DNA of 40,175 nt from Elusimicrobiota bacterium (GCA_003482905.1 DMXM01000036.1:1-40175); one strand, 5' to 3'; shown: positions 15,561 to 23,183, numbered from the stretch's first letter. Numbers and translations are program-made. Notes: generated by a model from the sequence alone, not told the origin.

Positions 15561-16993
15561 CTTCGCCCGCCCGCGCCGGCCAGCAGGCCCCTGAAAAGTT
15601 TTCCCGCCGCCGAGATCTTGCCGAGAAGCTCGGTCAGAGACCTGAGCGCCAGCAGCCGCCGCCAGATATAGGCGGGGCGCAGGTAGAACTTCCTGTAGGC
15701 CAGGTCCAGCAGGCCCATCAGTTCTTCACGGCCCAGGTATTCGTTGAGCAGGGGGGGAGTGAATGACGCGTCGGGACTGGCGGCGAACTCCCGCCAGACA
15801 TCGCGCTTAAAAAGGCCTTTTTCGAAGCCGACCCGGTAAAGGTCCGTGTCCGGGTAGGGCGTGGTGACGGCGAACTGGACGTAGTCCGGGGCTATCTCCA
15901 CCGCGAAAGCTATGGTGCGCAGTATTTCCTCGCGCGTCTCCCCGGGCGAGCCTATCATGAAATCCAGGTAGGTCTCGAAGCCGTACTTCTTTACGAGCGC
16001 CAGCGTGGTTCTGGCGCGGCCGAGGTCTATGCGTTTACGCAGCGTCAGCAGGGTCTTTTCCACGCCGGATTCTATGCCTATGAAAACGCGCCTGCAGCCG
16101 GCGGCCTTCAGGCGGCCGAGAAGTTCTTCGTCCAGCAGGTCCACGCGGGTACGCATGTCCCAGGAGATCTTGAGGCCTTCCCGCAGCAGGGCGTCGCAGA
16201 ATTCCAGGGTGCGCTTCCTGTCCACGGTGAAATTGTCGTCGAAGAACCAGAATTCCTTAATGCCCATGACCAGGCATTCCTTTATTTCGGTTATCATGTT
16301 GGCGGCCGAGCGGGAGCGGTACCGGCGGCCGAAGGCCTGGTAGCAGTAAAGGCAGTTGTAGGGGCAGCCGCGGCTGCTTATCAGCGTGGTGAAAAGTTCC
16401 TTGGCCCCTATGACCGAGCGGTAGCGGCGGTATTCCAGCAGCTCCCTGGCCGGGAACGGCACGGCGTCCAGGTCCTGGATGAAGCCGCGGAGGGGGTTTT
16501 TGACCACGGCGCCGCCGGCTTTAAAGCAGACGCCTTCAATGCCTTCCAGGCTGCGGCCGGCCTCCAGCCTGCGTACCAGTTCGGCGAAGGAGTCCTCGCC
16601 TTCGCCGAGGACTATGGAATCCACGCAGGGCAGCGCTATGGTCTCGTCCGGATAGACGCTGGTGTGCGGGCCGCCGACGCAGACATGGGTTCCCGGGGCG
16701 GCTTCTTTAACGGCTTTGGCGGCGTTGACGGCGTCCACCAGTGTAAAAGTTGTGGCGGTTATTCCCACTATGTCAGGCCGGCGCGCCAGGACCTCGCGTT
16801 TGATGTCGGCGTCGGTCAGGTTATCCAGCGAGGCGTCCAGGACTTCCACCGCGGCCGTGGTGTATTTTTTAAGCGAGGCCGCTATATAGAGCAGCCCCAG
16901 GGGGGGGTAATGGCCGGCGCCCTCCACCACGTATTTGGGCACTATGCTAGCCACCATGTTCCTGGGGGCCGGCTGGATAAGCAGGATCTTCAT
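15557..16993 (-). CDS. B12-binding-domain radical SAM protein
   Basis: A 478-residue protein. The N-terminal Rossmann-like domain has the pattern of cobalamin-binding radical SAM enzymes ('HYPPLGLLYIAASLKK' 28-43, 'IVGITATTFTL', 'VCVGGPHTSVYPDE' 104-117, 'GEGEDSFAELV'). The radical SAM core carries 'SSRGCPYNCLYCYQ' with C210, C214 and C217 for the 4Fe-4S cluster, and later 'EFWFFDDNFTVDR' and 'IGIESGVEKTLLTLRKR'. No DxHxxG cobalamin-ligand motif is apparent. Family members methylate or rearrange unactivated carbons in lipids, sugars and cofactors. The ATG at 16993 overlaps the methyltransferase stop. The substrate is unknown; position suggests modification of the glycan or its lipid carrier. 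Confidence 0.87.
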   Translation of the reverse strand: MKILLIQPAPRNMVASIVPKYVVEGAGHYPPLGLLYIAASLKKYTTAAVEVLDASLDNLTDADIKREVLARRPDIVGITATTFTLVDAVNAAKAVKEAAPGTHVCVGGPHTSVYPDETIALPCVDSIVLGEGEDSFAELVRRLEAGRSLEGIEGVCFKAGGAVVKNPLRGFIQDLDAVPFPARELLEYRRYRSVIGAKELFTTLISSRGCPYNCLYCYQAFGRRYRSRSAANMITEIKECLVMGIKEFWFFDDNFTVDRKRTLEFCDALLREGLKISWDMRTRVDLLDEELLGRLKAAGCRRVFIGIESGVEKTLLTLRKRIDLGRARTTLALVKKYGFETYLDFMIGSPGETREEILRTIAFAVEIAPDYVQFAVTTPYPDTDLYRVGFEKGLFKRDVWREFAASPDASFTPPLLNEYLGREELMGLLDLAYRKFYLRPAYIWRRLLALRSLTELLGKISAAGKLFRGLLAGAGGRR

Positions 16994-17592
16994 TTTTTTA
17001 TGAAAACAAAAAGTTTGTTCATGCCGTAGACGAAGCAGCTCACGCTCTCCGCAGCGAAGCCTGCCGCGGCCGCCGCTTCTACAGTGGCTTTCCTGGTAAG
17101 GCCGTAAACTTCCCCCTCGGTCATGCCGCGCTCTTCCTGGTCGTAATCCCACCAGGTGAGCTTGTGGCAAAACCAGCCTACCACCGGGTCTATCATGGTG
17201 GCCACAAGTTTGCCGCCGGGCTTAAGCACGCGGTGCGCTTCCGCCAGGACCTTCGGGCGCACCTTGGCCGGGATGTGGTTGAGGTTGGCCATCATTACCA
17301 CCGTGTCGAATTCCCCGTCTTTGAAAGGCAGCGCGGTAGTGTCCACCACCATGTCTACGCCCTCGAAATTAAAAACGTCCACGCCTATTCCGTCGTTGCC
17401 GGCCGCGCGCCAGGCGCGGATCAGCCGGTTGGAGCCGCAGCCTATGTCCAGCACACGGCCCTCCAGGCGGGGGAATACGGCGCGTACCCGCTCGTCCATC
17501 AACGTGGTCAGGCCCAGCCTGGCCTGCCATTTCTCGTTGAGCAGGAAGGCGCGCAGGGGGAAACCGATAAGGTCCCAAAGCTCCTGTGTCAT
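16990..17592 (-). CDS. Class I SAM-dependent methyltransferase
   Basis: A 200-residue methyltransferase. Motif I 'RVLDIGCGSNRLI' (46-58) binds S-adenosylmethionine; 'GVDVFNF' supplies the acidic residue after strand 2; 'LPFKDGEFDTVVMMANLNHIP' (88-108) and 'EAHRVLKPGGKLVATMI' are the next canonical motifs of the Methyltransf_11 type. An N-terminal 'LWDLIGFPLRAFLLNEKWQ' helix precedes the fold. Both ends overlap neighbours by 4 nt (glycosyltransferase upstream, radical SAM downstream), so it is firmly part of the glycan operon. Likely methylates a sugar or lipid intermediate; the acceptor cannot be read from sequence. Confidence 0.87.
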   Translation of the reverse strand: MTQELWDLIGFPLRAFLLNEKWQARLGLTTLMDERVRAVFPRLEGRVLDIGCGSNRLIRAWRAAGNDGIGVDVFNFEGVDMVVDTTALPFKDGEFDTVVMMANLNHIPAKVRPKVLAEAHRVLKPGGKLVATMIDPVVGWFCHKLTWWDYDQEERGMTEGEVYGLTRKATVEAAAAAGFAAESVSCFVYGMNKLFVFIKK

Positions 17593-18305
17593 GGAATAAA
17601 TCTTTGTTTAAGCAGTGTCCAGACCACCACAAAGCCGTCCAGCCACTTTATCTTTTTGCCCTCTTCGTAGGACCTCGGGTGATAGTCCACGTCCACCTCG
17701 GTTATGGGGTGTTTCCCCGTCTTAAGCACCTTGGCCGCCACCTCGGCGCAGAACTCGAAGCCGCGCGAGTTTATGTTCAGTTCTTTGAAGAGTTCCAGCG
17801 GCAGCAGCTTGTAGCCGCAGGCCTGATCGGTCAGTTTAGAACCGTAAAGCAGGTTGGTGAAGGTAGTGACTATGCGGTTGGCCAGCAGGGAAAGAAAGCG
17901 CAGCTTGCCGAAGCCCTTTCTGGCCCTTGAGCCGAAGACCACTTCCGCCCGCCCTTCCAGTATGGGGGCCAGCAGCGGCGCGTAGTCATCCGGGTCCAGT
18001 TCCAGGTCCGCGTCCTGCACTATCAGGTAATCCCCGGTGGCGCGCGCCGCGCCCGTGCGTACGGCCGTGCCCTTGCCCAGGTTACTAGCGTGGTAGATCA
18101 CGGCTATCCCCGGAGTTCCTTCCGGGAACCGTTCCCGCAGCAGTTCTTTCGTCCCGTCGGTGGAGCCGTCGCACACTATCACCAGTTCCTTCTCTACGGG
18201 CAGCGGGGTGGCCGCAACCTTGTCTATGACCTGCAGGACGGTGTTTTTTTCGTTATAGCATGGGATGATTATCGAGAGCTTTATTTTCGGCTCCGCCGGG
18301 GCCAT
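17589..18305 (-). CDS. GT2 glycosyltransferase, dolichol-phosphate mannosyltransferase (DPM1)-like
   Basis: A 238-residue GT-A transferase without membrane helices. 'LSIIIPCYNE' opens the nucleotide-binding fold and 'IVQDADLELDPDDY' (95-108) contains the DxD metal site. 'GSRARKGFG' and 'LTDQACGYKLLPLELF' match polyprenyl-phosphate sugar synthases. The usual 'VDDGSTDG' motif reads V-C-D-G-S-T-D-G here (Cys45), a substitution in the uridine-binding loop. Its ATG shares one A with the stop of the aminotransferase gene (TAATG). It could make the polyprenyl-phosphate sugar used by the GT39-like enzyme in the same operon. The protein is a paralogue of the divergently transcribed GT2 at 19572. Confidence 0.87.
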   Translation of the reverse strand: MAPAEPKIKLSIIIPCYNEKNTVLQVIDKVAATPLPVEKELVIVCDGSTDGTKELLRERFPEGTPGIAVIYHASNLGKGTAVRTGAARATGDYLIVQDADLELDPDDYAPLLAPILEGRAEVVFGSRARKGFGKLRFLSLLANRIVTTFTNLLYGSKLTDQACGYKLLPLELFKELNINSRGFEFCAEVAAKVLKTGKHPITEVDVDYHPRSYEEGKKIKWLDGFVVVWTLLKQRFIP

Positions 18306-19438
18306 TACTTAACCGCCACTTTAAGCGATTCTTTTACCGCGTCCGTCACTGTCTTTATCTGCGCGTCGGAGAGCTCCGGGTACATCGGCAGCGAGAAGAC
18401 GGTATCCTGCACGTGGTCGCAATTGGGCAGGTCGCCTTTCTTGCCGCCCAGGTGCGCGTAGGCCTTCTGCAGGTGCAGGGCTATCGGATAATAGATCTGG
18501 TTGGCTATGCCCAGTTCGGTCAGGTGCTTTTGCGCGTTGTCGCGCTTGGCCTTGGTGTCGAAGCGGATGGTGTAATAGTTGAAGGAGTGGCGGGTGTTGG
18601 CCGGCACCACCGGGGTGACGCAGACTCCCTTGAGGGCCTCGGCGTACTTGGCGGCCACGGCGTTGCGCATTTCCGTCCATTTCTCAACGTGCTTAAGGCG
18701 GACGCCCAGCACTGCGGCCTGCACGGTGTCCAGGCGGGAGTTGAAGCCCTCCATCTCGTGGATATAGCGGACCTTGCTGCCGTGGTTCCTGAGGGCCTTG
18801 AGCTCCTCGCAGATCTTGTCGTCGTTGGTGGTCACCATGCCGCCGTCGCCGAAGGCGCCCAGGTTCTTGGCCGGGAAGAAGCTGAAGGTGCCGCAGTCGC
18901 CTATGGCGCCCAGGGATTTCCAGTCGCCGCCGGTGAACTTGTACTTGCCGGTGAAGGCCTGCGCTGTGTCCTCAATGACCTTGAGGCCGTGCTTTTTGGC
19001 GATAGCCATAAAGGCGTCCATGTCGCAGGGCATGCCGTAAAGGTGCACCGGGATGATGGCGCGGGTCTTTTTAGTGATCTTCTTCTCGACGGATTTCGGG
19101 TCCAGGTTGTAGCTGACCGGGTCGATGTCGGCGAATACGGGGATGGCGCCGCACTGGCTGATGGTCTCGGTGGTGGCGATGAACGTGAAGGGGGAGGTTA
19201 TGACCTCGTCCCCCGGCTTTATGCCGGCCGCTATGATGGCCAGGCGCAGGGCGTCGGTGCCGTTGGCCACGCCCACGGCGTGTTTGGCGCCCACGTGGGC
19301 GGCGAATTCTTTCTCGAATTTTACGACTTCCTCGCCGAGTATGAAATTTGCCTTGTTGAAAACGGCTTTTACGGCCGTCTCAATTTCGTCCTTGATGGGG
19401 GGATAGCCGGCCAGCATGTCTACCATTGGTACTTTCAT
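18305..19438 (-). CDS. DegT/DnrJ/EryC1 PLP-dependent aminotransferase, first gene of the minus glycan operon
   Basis: A 377-residue enzyme. 'NGTDALRLAIIAAGIKPGDEVITSPFTFIATTE' (59-91), 'VIEDTAQAF' with the PLP aspartate (154-162) and 'FSFFPAKNLGAFGDGG' with Schiff-base Lys191 are canonical DegT motifs. It makes an amino sugar nucleotide from a keto-sugar; the particular sugar is unknown. The start at 19438 is preceded by a strong GGAGG at proper spacing, so the upstream in-frame ATG at 19468 is unlikely. It heads a ten-gene operon whose junctions are overlaps or gaps of at most 5 nt. It is a paralogue of the WlbC-like enzyme at 6694. Confidence 0.92.
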   Translation of the reverse strand: MKVPMVDMLAGYPPIKDEIETAVKAVFNKANFILGEEVVKFEKEFAAHVGAKHAVGVANGTDALRLAIIAAGIKPGDEVITSPFTFIATTETISQCGAIPVFADIDPVSYNLDPKSVEKKITKKTRAIIPVHLYGMPCDMDAFMAIAKKHGLKVIEDTAQAFTGKYKFTGGDWKSLGAIGDCGTFSFFPAKNLGAFGDGGMVTTNDDKICEELKALRNHGSKVRYIHEMEGFNSRLDTVQAAVLGVRLKHVEKWTEMRNAVAAKYAEALKGVCVTPVVPANTRHSFNYYTIRFDTKAKRDNAQKHLTELGIANQIYYPIALHLQKAYAHLGGKKGDLPNCDHVQDTVFSLPMYPELSDAQIKTVTDAVKESLKVAVK

Positions 19439-19472
19439 GATTTCCTCCGTATCCGCGTGTCTTATCATAATT

Positions 19473-19478
19473 ATTATA
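19473..19478 (-). promoter_or_regulatory. -10 box (TATAAT) for the minus-strand glycan operon
   Basis: TATAAT on the minus strand, about 34 nt upstream of the start codon at 19438, leaving a ~28-nt leader that includes GGAGG. No good -35 is seen, so an activator or alternative sigma contact is possible. Confidence 0.45.
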
Positions 19479-19530
19479 TAAAAAGACGATAGTGAAAGCC
19501 ACGTAAGGCGGCCGGCTGGCGCGGTATTTT

Positions 19531-19559
19531 TTGCCCGGGGGCCCGCTCTTTGTTATAAT
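19531..19559 (+). promoter_or_regulatory. Extended -10 promoter for the plus-strand GT2-rmlD-wecA operon
   Basis: TTGCCC at 19531-19536, a 17-bp spacer, and TGTTATAAT ending at 19559 form an extended -10 promoter. The ATG at 19572 is 13 nt after the -10 box, so the leader would be only about 5-6 nt. Confidence 0.6.
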
Positions 19560-19571
19560 TCTCAATAAGAA

Positions 19572-20288
19572 ATGAAAACCACCATAGTCATACCCTCGTA
19601 TAACGAGATGCGCACCCTGCCGGCCGTGCTGAAGGCCCTGACCGGGGTGGCGCTGGAGAAAGAGGTGATAGTGGTGGACGACGGCTCCGGGGACGGGACG
19701 AGGGAGTGGCTGGACAAGGTAATAGCCGCCAAAGAATTCCCTTACGAGCTAAGGGTAATAAAGCACGCGGCCAACGCCGGCAAGGGCGGCGCGCTGATAA
19801 CCGGGTTCAACGCCGCTACCGGCGGCATAGTGATAGTACAGGACGCCGACCTGGAATACGATCCCGCCGATATCCCCTCCATAGTGGCGCCCATAGCCGC
19901 GGGCCGGGCCGACGCGGTGTTCGGTTCGCGGATGATCTCCGGCAGGTCCGAGACCTACAGCCAGCTTTACCTGGCCGGCAATAAGTTCCTTACTTTCCTT
20001 GTGGACCTGCTGTTCGGCGCGCGGATGACGGATTCCTATACCTGCTATAAGGCTTACAGCGCCCCGCTGCTCAAGAAGATGAACCTCGTTTCCACCGGTT
20101 TCGAAATTGAGGCGGAACTGTCGTGCAAGACCGCTTTCCTGGGCCTGCGCTTCGAGGAGGTGCCCATAGTTTACGCCTCCCGTTCCAGGCAGGACGGCAA
20201 GAAGATAAACTACAAGGACGCCGTGAAGGGCGTGCTCAAGATCATGGAAATGCGGCTTACCCTCCGGCGGCGGGATTTTGAAATATGA
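19572..20288 (+). CDS. GT2 glycosyltransferase, dolichol-phosphate mannosyltransferase (DPM1)-like
   Basis: A 238-residue GT-A enzyme with intact motifs: 'TIVIPSYNEM' at the N terminus, 'VIVVDDGSGDGT' (32-43) and the metal-binding 'VQDADLEYDP' (DAD 91-93). 'GSRMISGR' and 'MTDSYTCYKAYSAPLLKKM' fit polyprenyl-phosphate sugar synthases. There are no C-terminal membrane helices. It is the same length as the GT2 at 17589 and shares its overall plan, but keeps the DDGS aspartate lost in that copy. It starts a plus-strand operon divergent from the minus glycan operon and overlaps the next gene by 4 nt. The start has no clear Shine-Dalgarno and lies just after a strong promoter. Confidence 0.88.
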   Translation: MKTTIVIPSYNEMRTLPAVLKALTGVALEKEVIVVDDGSGDGTREWLDKVIAAKEFPYELRVIKHAANAGKGGALITGFNAATGGIVIVQDADLEYDPADIPSIVAPIAAGRADAVFGSRMISGRSETYSQLYLAGNKFLTFLVDLLFGARMTDSYTCYKAYSAPLLKKMNLVSTGFEIEAELSCKTAFLGLRFEEVPIVYASRSRQDGKKINYKDAVKGVLKIMEMRLTLRRRDFEI

Positions 20289-21154
20289 GGGCCCTTATCA
20301 TAGGGGCCTCCGGGCAGGTGGGTGGGGCGCTGGCCGCTCTGTGCGTGCGGCGCAAGATAGAGGTTTACGGCACTTCCCGCAAGGGGCAGGGTTTCCTTTA
20401 CCTGGACCTGGCGAACCCCGGCTCCATAACCGCCGCTTTTGAAAAGGCCAGGCCCGAAGCGGTCTTCCTGTGCTCGGCCATGACGCACGTGGACAACTGC
20501 GAGCGCGACCCGGTCATGGCCGCCCGCATAAACGCCGAGGGGTCCGCGCTGGTGGCGGGTGAGTGCCGCAAGGCCGGGGCGAAACTGGTTTATTTTTCCA
20601 CCGAGTACGTTTTCGACGGCAAGGCCGGCCCTTACGGCGAGGACGACCCGGTCGGCCCCGTAAGCGTTTACGGGCGCACCAAGCTGGAGGGGGAGCGGGC
20701 CGCCCTGGAGCTTAAAGACGCGCTGTCAGTGCGCACCACGGTGGTTTACGGGTATAACCCGGCCTCGAAAAATTTCATAATGCAGCTGATAAACAACCAG
20801 CGCTCCGGCGCCAAAATGCGCGTGCCTTCCGACCAGTTCTCGAATCCCACTTACGCCCCCGAGCTGGCGGCCGCCGTGCTGGACCTGGCGGAGAAGGGCG
20901 CGGCCGGGATCTACAACGTGGTGGGGCCGGACTGGCTTAGCCGCTACGAGTTCGCGCTGAAGGCCTGCGCCGCGTTCGGCTTCGGCCCGGGGTTTATCGA
21001 GCCCAGGCTGACCGCGGAACTTGGCCAGGCCGCGGCGCGCCCGCTGAAGGCCGGGCTTAAAACGGAGAAGCTGGCGGCGAAGCTGGGCCGCGTTCTGCCG
21101 CCGGCGGAGGAGAGCCTGCGCAGGATAGCCGCCACAATAAAACAATATGAGTGA
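20285..21154 (+). CDS. RmlD-like NDP-4-keto-sugar reductase (extended SDR)
   Basis: A 289-residue short-chain dehydrogenase/reductase. 'ALIIGASGQVGGALA' (3-17) is the GxxGxxG dinucleotide site; 'AVFLCSAMTHVDNCERDP' and 'NAEGSALVAGECRKAGAKLVYFSTEYVFDG' are the RmlD-type core; Tyr129 and Lys133 ('YGRTK') form the catalytic pair. RmlD reduces dTDP-4-keto-rhamnose to dTDP-rhamnose; no rmlA, rmlB or rmlC is linked here, so the substrate may be another 4-keto sugar. It overlaps the upstream GT2 by 4 nt and the downstream phosphotransferase by 8 nt. Confidence 0.83.
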   Translation: MRALIIGASGQVGGALAALCVRRKIEVYGTSRKGQGFLYLDLANPGSITAAFEKARPEAVFLCSAMTHVDNCERDPVMAARINAEGSALVAGECRKAGAKLVYFSTEYVFDGKAGPYGEDDPVGPVSVYGRTKLEGERAALELKDALSVRTTVVYGYNPASKNFIMQLINNQRSGAKMRVPSDQFSNPTYAPELAAAVLDLAEKGAAGIYNVVGPDWLSRYEFALKACAAFGFGPGFIEPRLTAELGQAAARPLKAGLKTEKLAAKLGRVLPPAEESLRRIAATIKQYE

Positions 21155-22184
21155 TCTCCTGGGGAATTTTCGCCTTTATCTGATGGCTTTCGTTTTGCCG
21201 CTGCTGCTTTCCCTGGGGCTGACGCCGCTGCTGCGCGCCCTGGCGGTCAGGTTCGGCCACCTGGACAAGCCGACGGATATCAAGACGCACAAGGTGCCCA
21301 CGCCGCTGCTGGGCGGAACGGCCATCTTCGCGGCTTTCGCCGCGTCGCTGGTGGCCATGCGCTTCTATACCTCTTTCCCCACCGGCACGCTGCGCGACCT
21401 GCGCCTGATACTGCTGGGCGGCGGCGTTATGTTCGCGCTGGGTTTTATCGACGACATGCGCAAGCCCAACGGCCTGGGTTTCAAGACCAAGTTCGCCGTG
21501 CAGTTCGCCGTGGCCGTCTTTACCGCCTTCTACGGCATAAGGATACATTTCATTCAGCCGGATTACCTGGCTTTCGCGCTGAGCGTGCTGTGGATAGTGG
21601 GCGTCTCCAACGCTTTCAATATCATCGACATCATGGACGGGCTGTCGGCCGGCCAGGCGGCCCTGGCGGCTTTCGGTTTTCTGCTGATAGCTTTTCCCTC
21701 GGAGTCCATCTACGTCAATTTCGCCTCGGCCTCCCTGGCCGGGGCGGCGCTGGGCTTCCTGCCTTACAACTTTTCCAAGAAGTACAAGATCTTCATGGGA
21801 GATTCCGGCAGCCTGCTCTGCGGCTTCGTGCTGGCGGTGGTGGCCATGGGGACCAAATATTCCGACGTTAATCCCCTGGGCGTCTACGCCCCGCTTTTCA
21901 TCCTGGCCGTGCCTATCTACGATACTATCTTCGTGTCGGTGCTGCGGCTACGGCGCGGGCATTCCCCGTTCCTGGGGAGCCGCGACCATTTTGCGCTGAG
22001 GCTGGAGAAGATAGGCTTTTCACCGCGGCAGGTGGTGCGGCTGGCCTCGCTGGCCACGCTGGCCCTGGCGCTTTTCGCCTGGCTCATGACGCAGGTGCCG
22101 CCCGCCTGGGGCGTGCTGATCGTCTGCGTCCTGGGCCTCGAGTTCATCCTGATCGGCATCGCCATCGCAAAGATCAAAATATAA
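21147..22184 (+). CDS. Undecaprenyl-phosphate sugar-1-phosphate transferase (WecA/MraY family)
   Basis: A 345-residue polytopic membrane enzyme with about ten to eleven helices. 'DKPTDIKTHKVPTPLLGG' (40-57) is the first cytoplasmic loop; 'GFIDDMRKPNGL' (99-110) carries the IDD metal site; 'NAFNIIDIMDGLSAG' (155-169) the NxxNxxDGxDGL-type site; 'FMGDSGS' the next motif; 'HSPFLGSRDHFALRL' sits where WecA has its His-rich loop. It would start glycan assembly by loading a HexNAc-1-phosphate on undecaprenyl phosphate at the inner membrane. It is the last gene of the plus-strand operon. The start has no obvious Shine-Dalgarno but is favoured by the 8-nt overlap and a continuous first helix. Confidence 0.9.
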   Translation: MSDLLGNFRLYLMAFVLPLLLSLGLTPLLRALAVRFGHLDKPTDIKTHKVPTPLLGGTAIFAAFAASLVAMRFYTSFPTGTLRDLRLILLGGGVMFALGFIDDMRKPNGLGFKTKFAVQFAVAVFTAFYGIRIHFIQPDYLAFALSVLWIVGVSNAFNIIDIMDGLSAGQAALAAFGFLLIAFPSESIYVNFASASLAGAALGFLPYNFSKKYKIFMGDSGSLLCGFVLAVVAMGTKYSDVNPLGVYAPLFILAVPIYDTIFVSVLRLRRGHSPFLGSRDHFALRLEKIGFSPRQVVRLASLATLALALFAWLMTQVPPAWGVLIVCVLGLEFILIGIAIAKIKI

Positions 22185-22211
22185 ATTAACGCTCGGGACG
22201 TCTCCAAGTTA

Positions 22212-22419
22212 AGGCGTCTTTGCCTGAAGACCGCAAGATGCGAAGTCGGTCTTGGCAGGGTATGGGCCCGTCGGGCACGGGGTCGGGACACACCGTGCCC
22301 GCCCCTCCTCTCACTGCAGTGGCCTTCGGCCACCCAGTCGCCGCGCTTACGTAAGCGGCTCCTTCCGAGAGGGCCCGCCGAACCCATACCCTGCCAAAAC
22401 CTCCAAGGCAAAGACGCCT
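22212..22419. repeat. Nested inverted-repeat domain I (candidate structured RNA or palindromic element)
   Basis: Perfect outer arms of 14 nt (22212-22225 / 22406-22419) enclose perfect 15-nt arms (22252-22266 / 22383-22397). Inside these are separate hairpins: 7 bp at 22227-22233 / 22247-22253, 8 bp at 22273-22280 / 22293-22300, 6 bp at 22319-22333, and a 14-bp perfect palindrome at 22344-22357. No open frame here looks like a protein. The arrangement is what a multi-branched RNA would show; a mobile palindromic element is the alternative. Confidence 0.6.
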
Positions 22420-22429
22420 GGCCTGACGC

Positions 22430-22591
22430 GGGGGTAAGGGTTGTAAAAACCCTGTCGGGATGGAGCGAAGCGACAGGTTCCCGCACCGAGCTTGCATAAG
22501 CGCGAGGGCCGAGACGGGGAAAGGCGAGCACGGTGTGCGTGTGGAGCGCAGCGACACTTTCTTGACCCTGTTTTTTACAACCCTTACCCCC
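22430..22591. repeat. Inverted-repeat domain II with 20-nt perfect arms
   Basis: Perfect 20-nt arms at 22430-22449 and 22572-22591 bound a 122-nt interior. The interior holds a 7-bp hairpin (22451-22457 / 22471-22477) and two copies of a 15-nt motif, TGGAGCGNAGCGACA, at 22461-22475 and 22542-22556. It lies 10 nt after domain I. The rest of the gene-free stretch up to 22689 shows one more short palindrome at 22664-22678 and nothing else recognisable. Confidence 0.6.
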
Positions 22592-22689
22592 CGTGGCAGG
22601 CCATTGGGTGGGGAATCAGCTTGTGTAGTTGGTTCGGAAGAGGAGGCGCGGGGCGGCGCTGCTCCAGCCCAGGGCTGGGAGTTTAGTCC

Positions 22690-23082
22690 TTACCCCGCGG
22701 TAATTTCGAAAGCCGGCGGAGCGTCCATGGTGCGCTTGACCAGGCACTGTTCCGCCGCCTTTATCACCGCGTCCCTGTATTTCGCGGGGAAATCCTTGGG
22801 CAGGGTTATGCGCATGGCCACGCGGCCCAGCAGATGCGTCGCCTGGTTCAACTCAAAGGATACGTTTATCTTCAGGCCCTCGGTACCGAGGCCCCTGGAT
22901 TGAATGAAGCCCAGCGCGAAGATGCCGGCGCAGGTGCCCAGGGAGGCCAGGAACAGGTCGAAGGGCGTAGGCGCGGAGCCCTCGCCGCCGCCGCCGGCCG
23001 GCTGGTCGGTGGCTATCTCGAAGCCGTGCCAGTTGGCGCTCACTTTCTTGCCGCCCGGGAAGGTTATTTCCATATCGCTCAT
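22690..23082 (-). CDS. OsmC/Ohr-family peroxide-reductase-like protein
   Basis: A 130-residue protein with the OsmC fold pattern: beta-rich N terminus, 'GEGSAPTPFDLFLASLGTCAGIFA' (34-57) with the first conserved cysteine (Cys51), and 'AAEQCLVKRTM' near the end with the second (Cys113). Two reactive cysteines in these positions reduce organic peroxides in OsmC/Ohr proteins, though some members of this 'YhfA-like' branch have unclear roles. The start at 23082 follows an AAGGAG at 7 nt; longer frames run back through a terminator. The gene is separated from the upstream HD-GYP gene by that terminator, so it has its own promoter, not clearly visible. Confidence 0.87.
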   Translation of the reverse strand: MSDMEITFPGGKKVSANWHGFEIATDQPAGGGGEGSAPTPFDLFLASLGTCAGIFALGFIQSRGLGTEGLKINVSFELNQATHLLGRVAMRITLPKDFPAKYRDAVIKAAEQCLVKRTMDAPPAFEITAG

Positions 23083-23133
23083 GATAATCTCCTTGTCTGC
23101 GCTCAAAGCGTTGCTTTCTTCATAATTTAGATG

Positions 23134-23164
23134 AAAAAAGAGCCTGAAAGTTTCAGGCTCTTTT
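23134..23164 (-). terminator. Strong rho-independent terminator after the GAF-HD-GYP gene
   Basis: Perfect 14-bp arms (23136-23149 / 23151-23164) around a 1-nt centre, with a run of six T on the minus strand at 23139-23134. It lies 20 nt past the stop of the GAF-HD-GYP gene and before the osmC start. Confidence 0.85.
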
Positions 23165-23183
23165 CCGGGTCTGGTTCCCAGGG

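Noticed and set aside
22186..22557. Open frames on both strands within the inverted-repeat region
   Set aside because: They follow the palindromes, have Arg/Pro/Ser-rich translations without domain patterns, and lack ribosome sites. The nested repeats explain the sequence better than coding.
22212..22591. CRISPR array or integron attC cluster in the intergenic repeats
   Set aside because: There are no regularly spaced direct repeats with unique spacers, no cas or integrase genes nearby, and the arms of the two domains differ in sequence.
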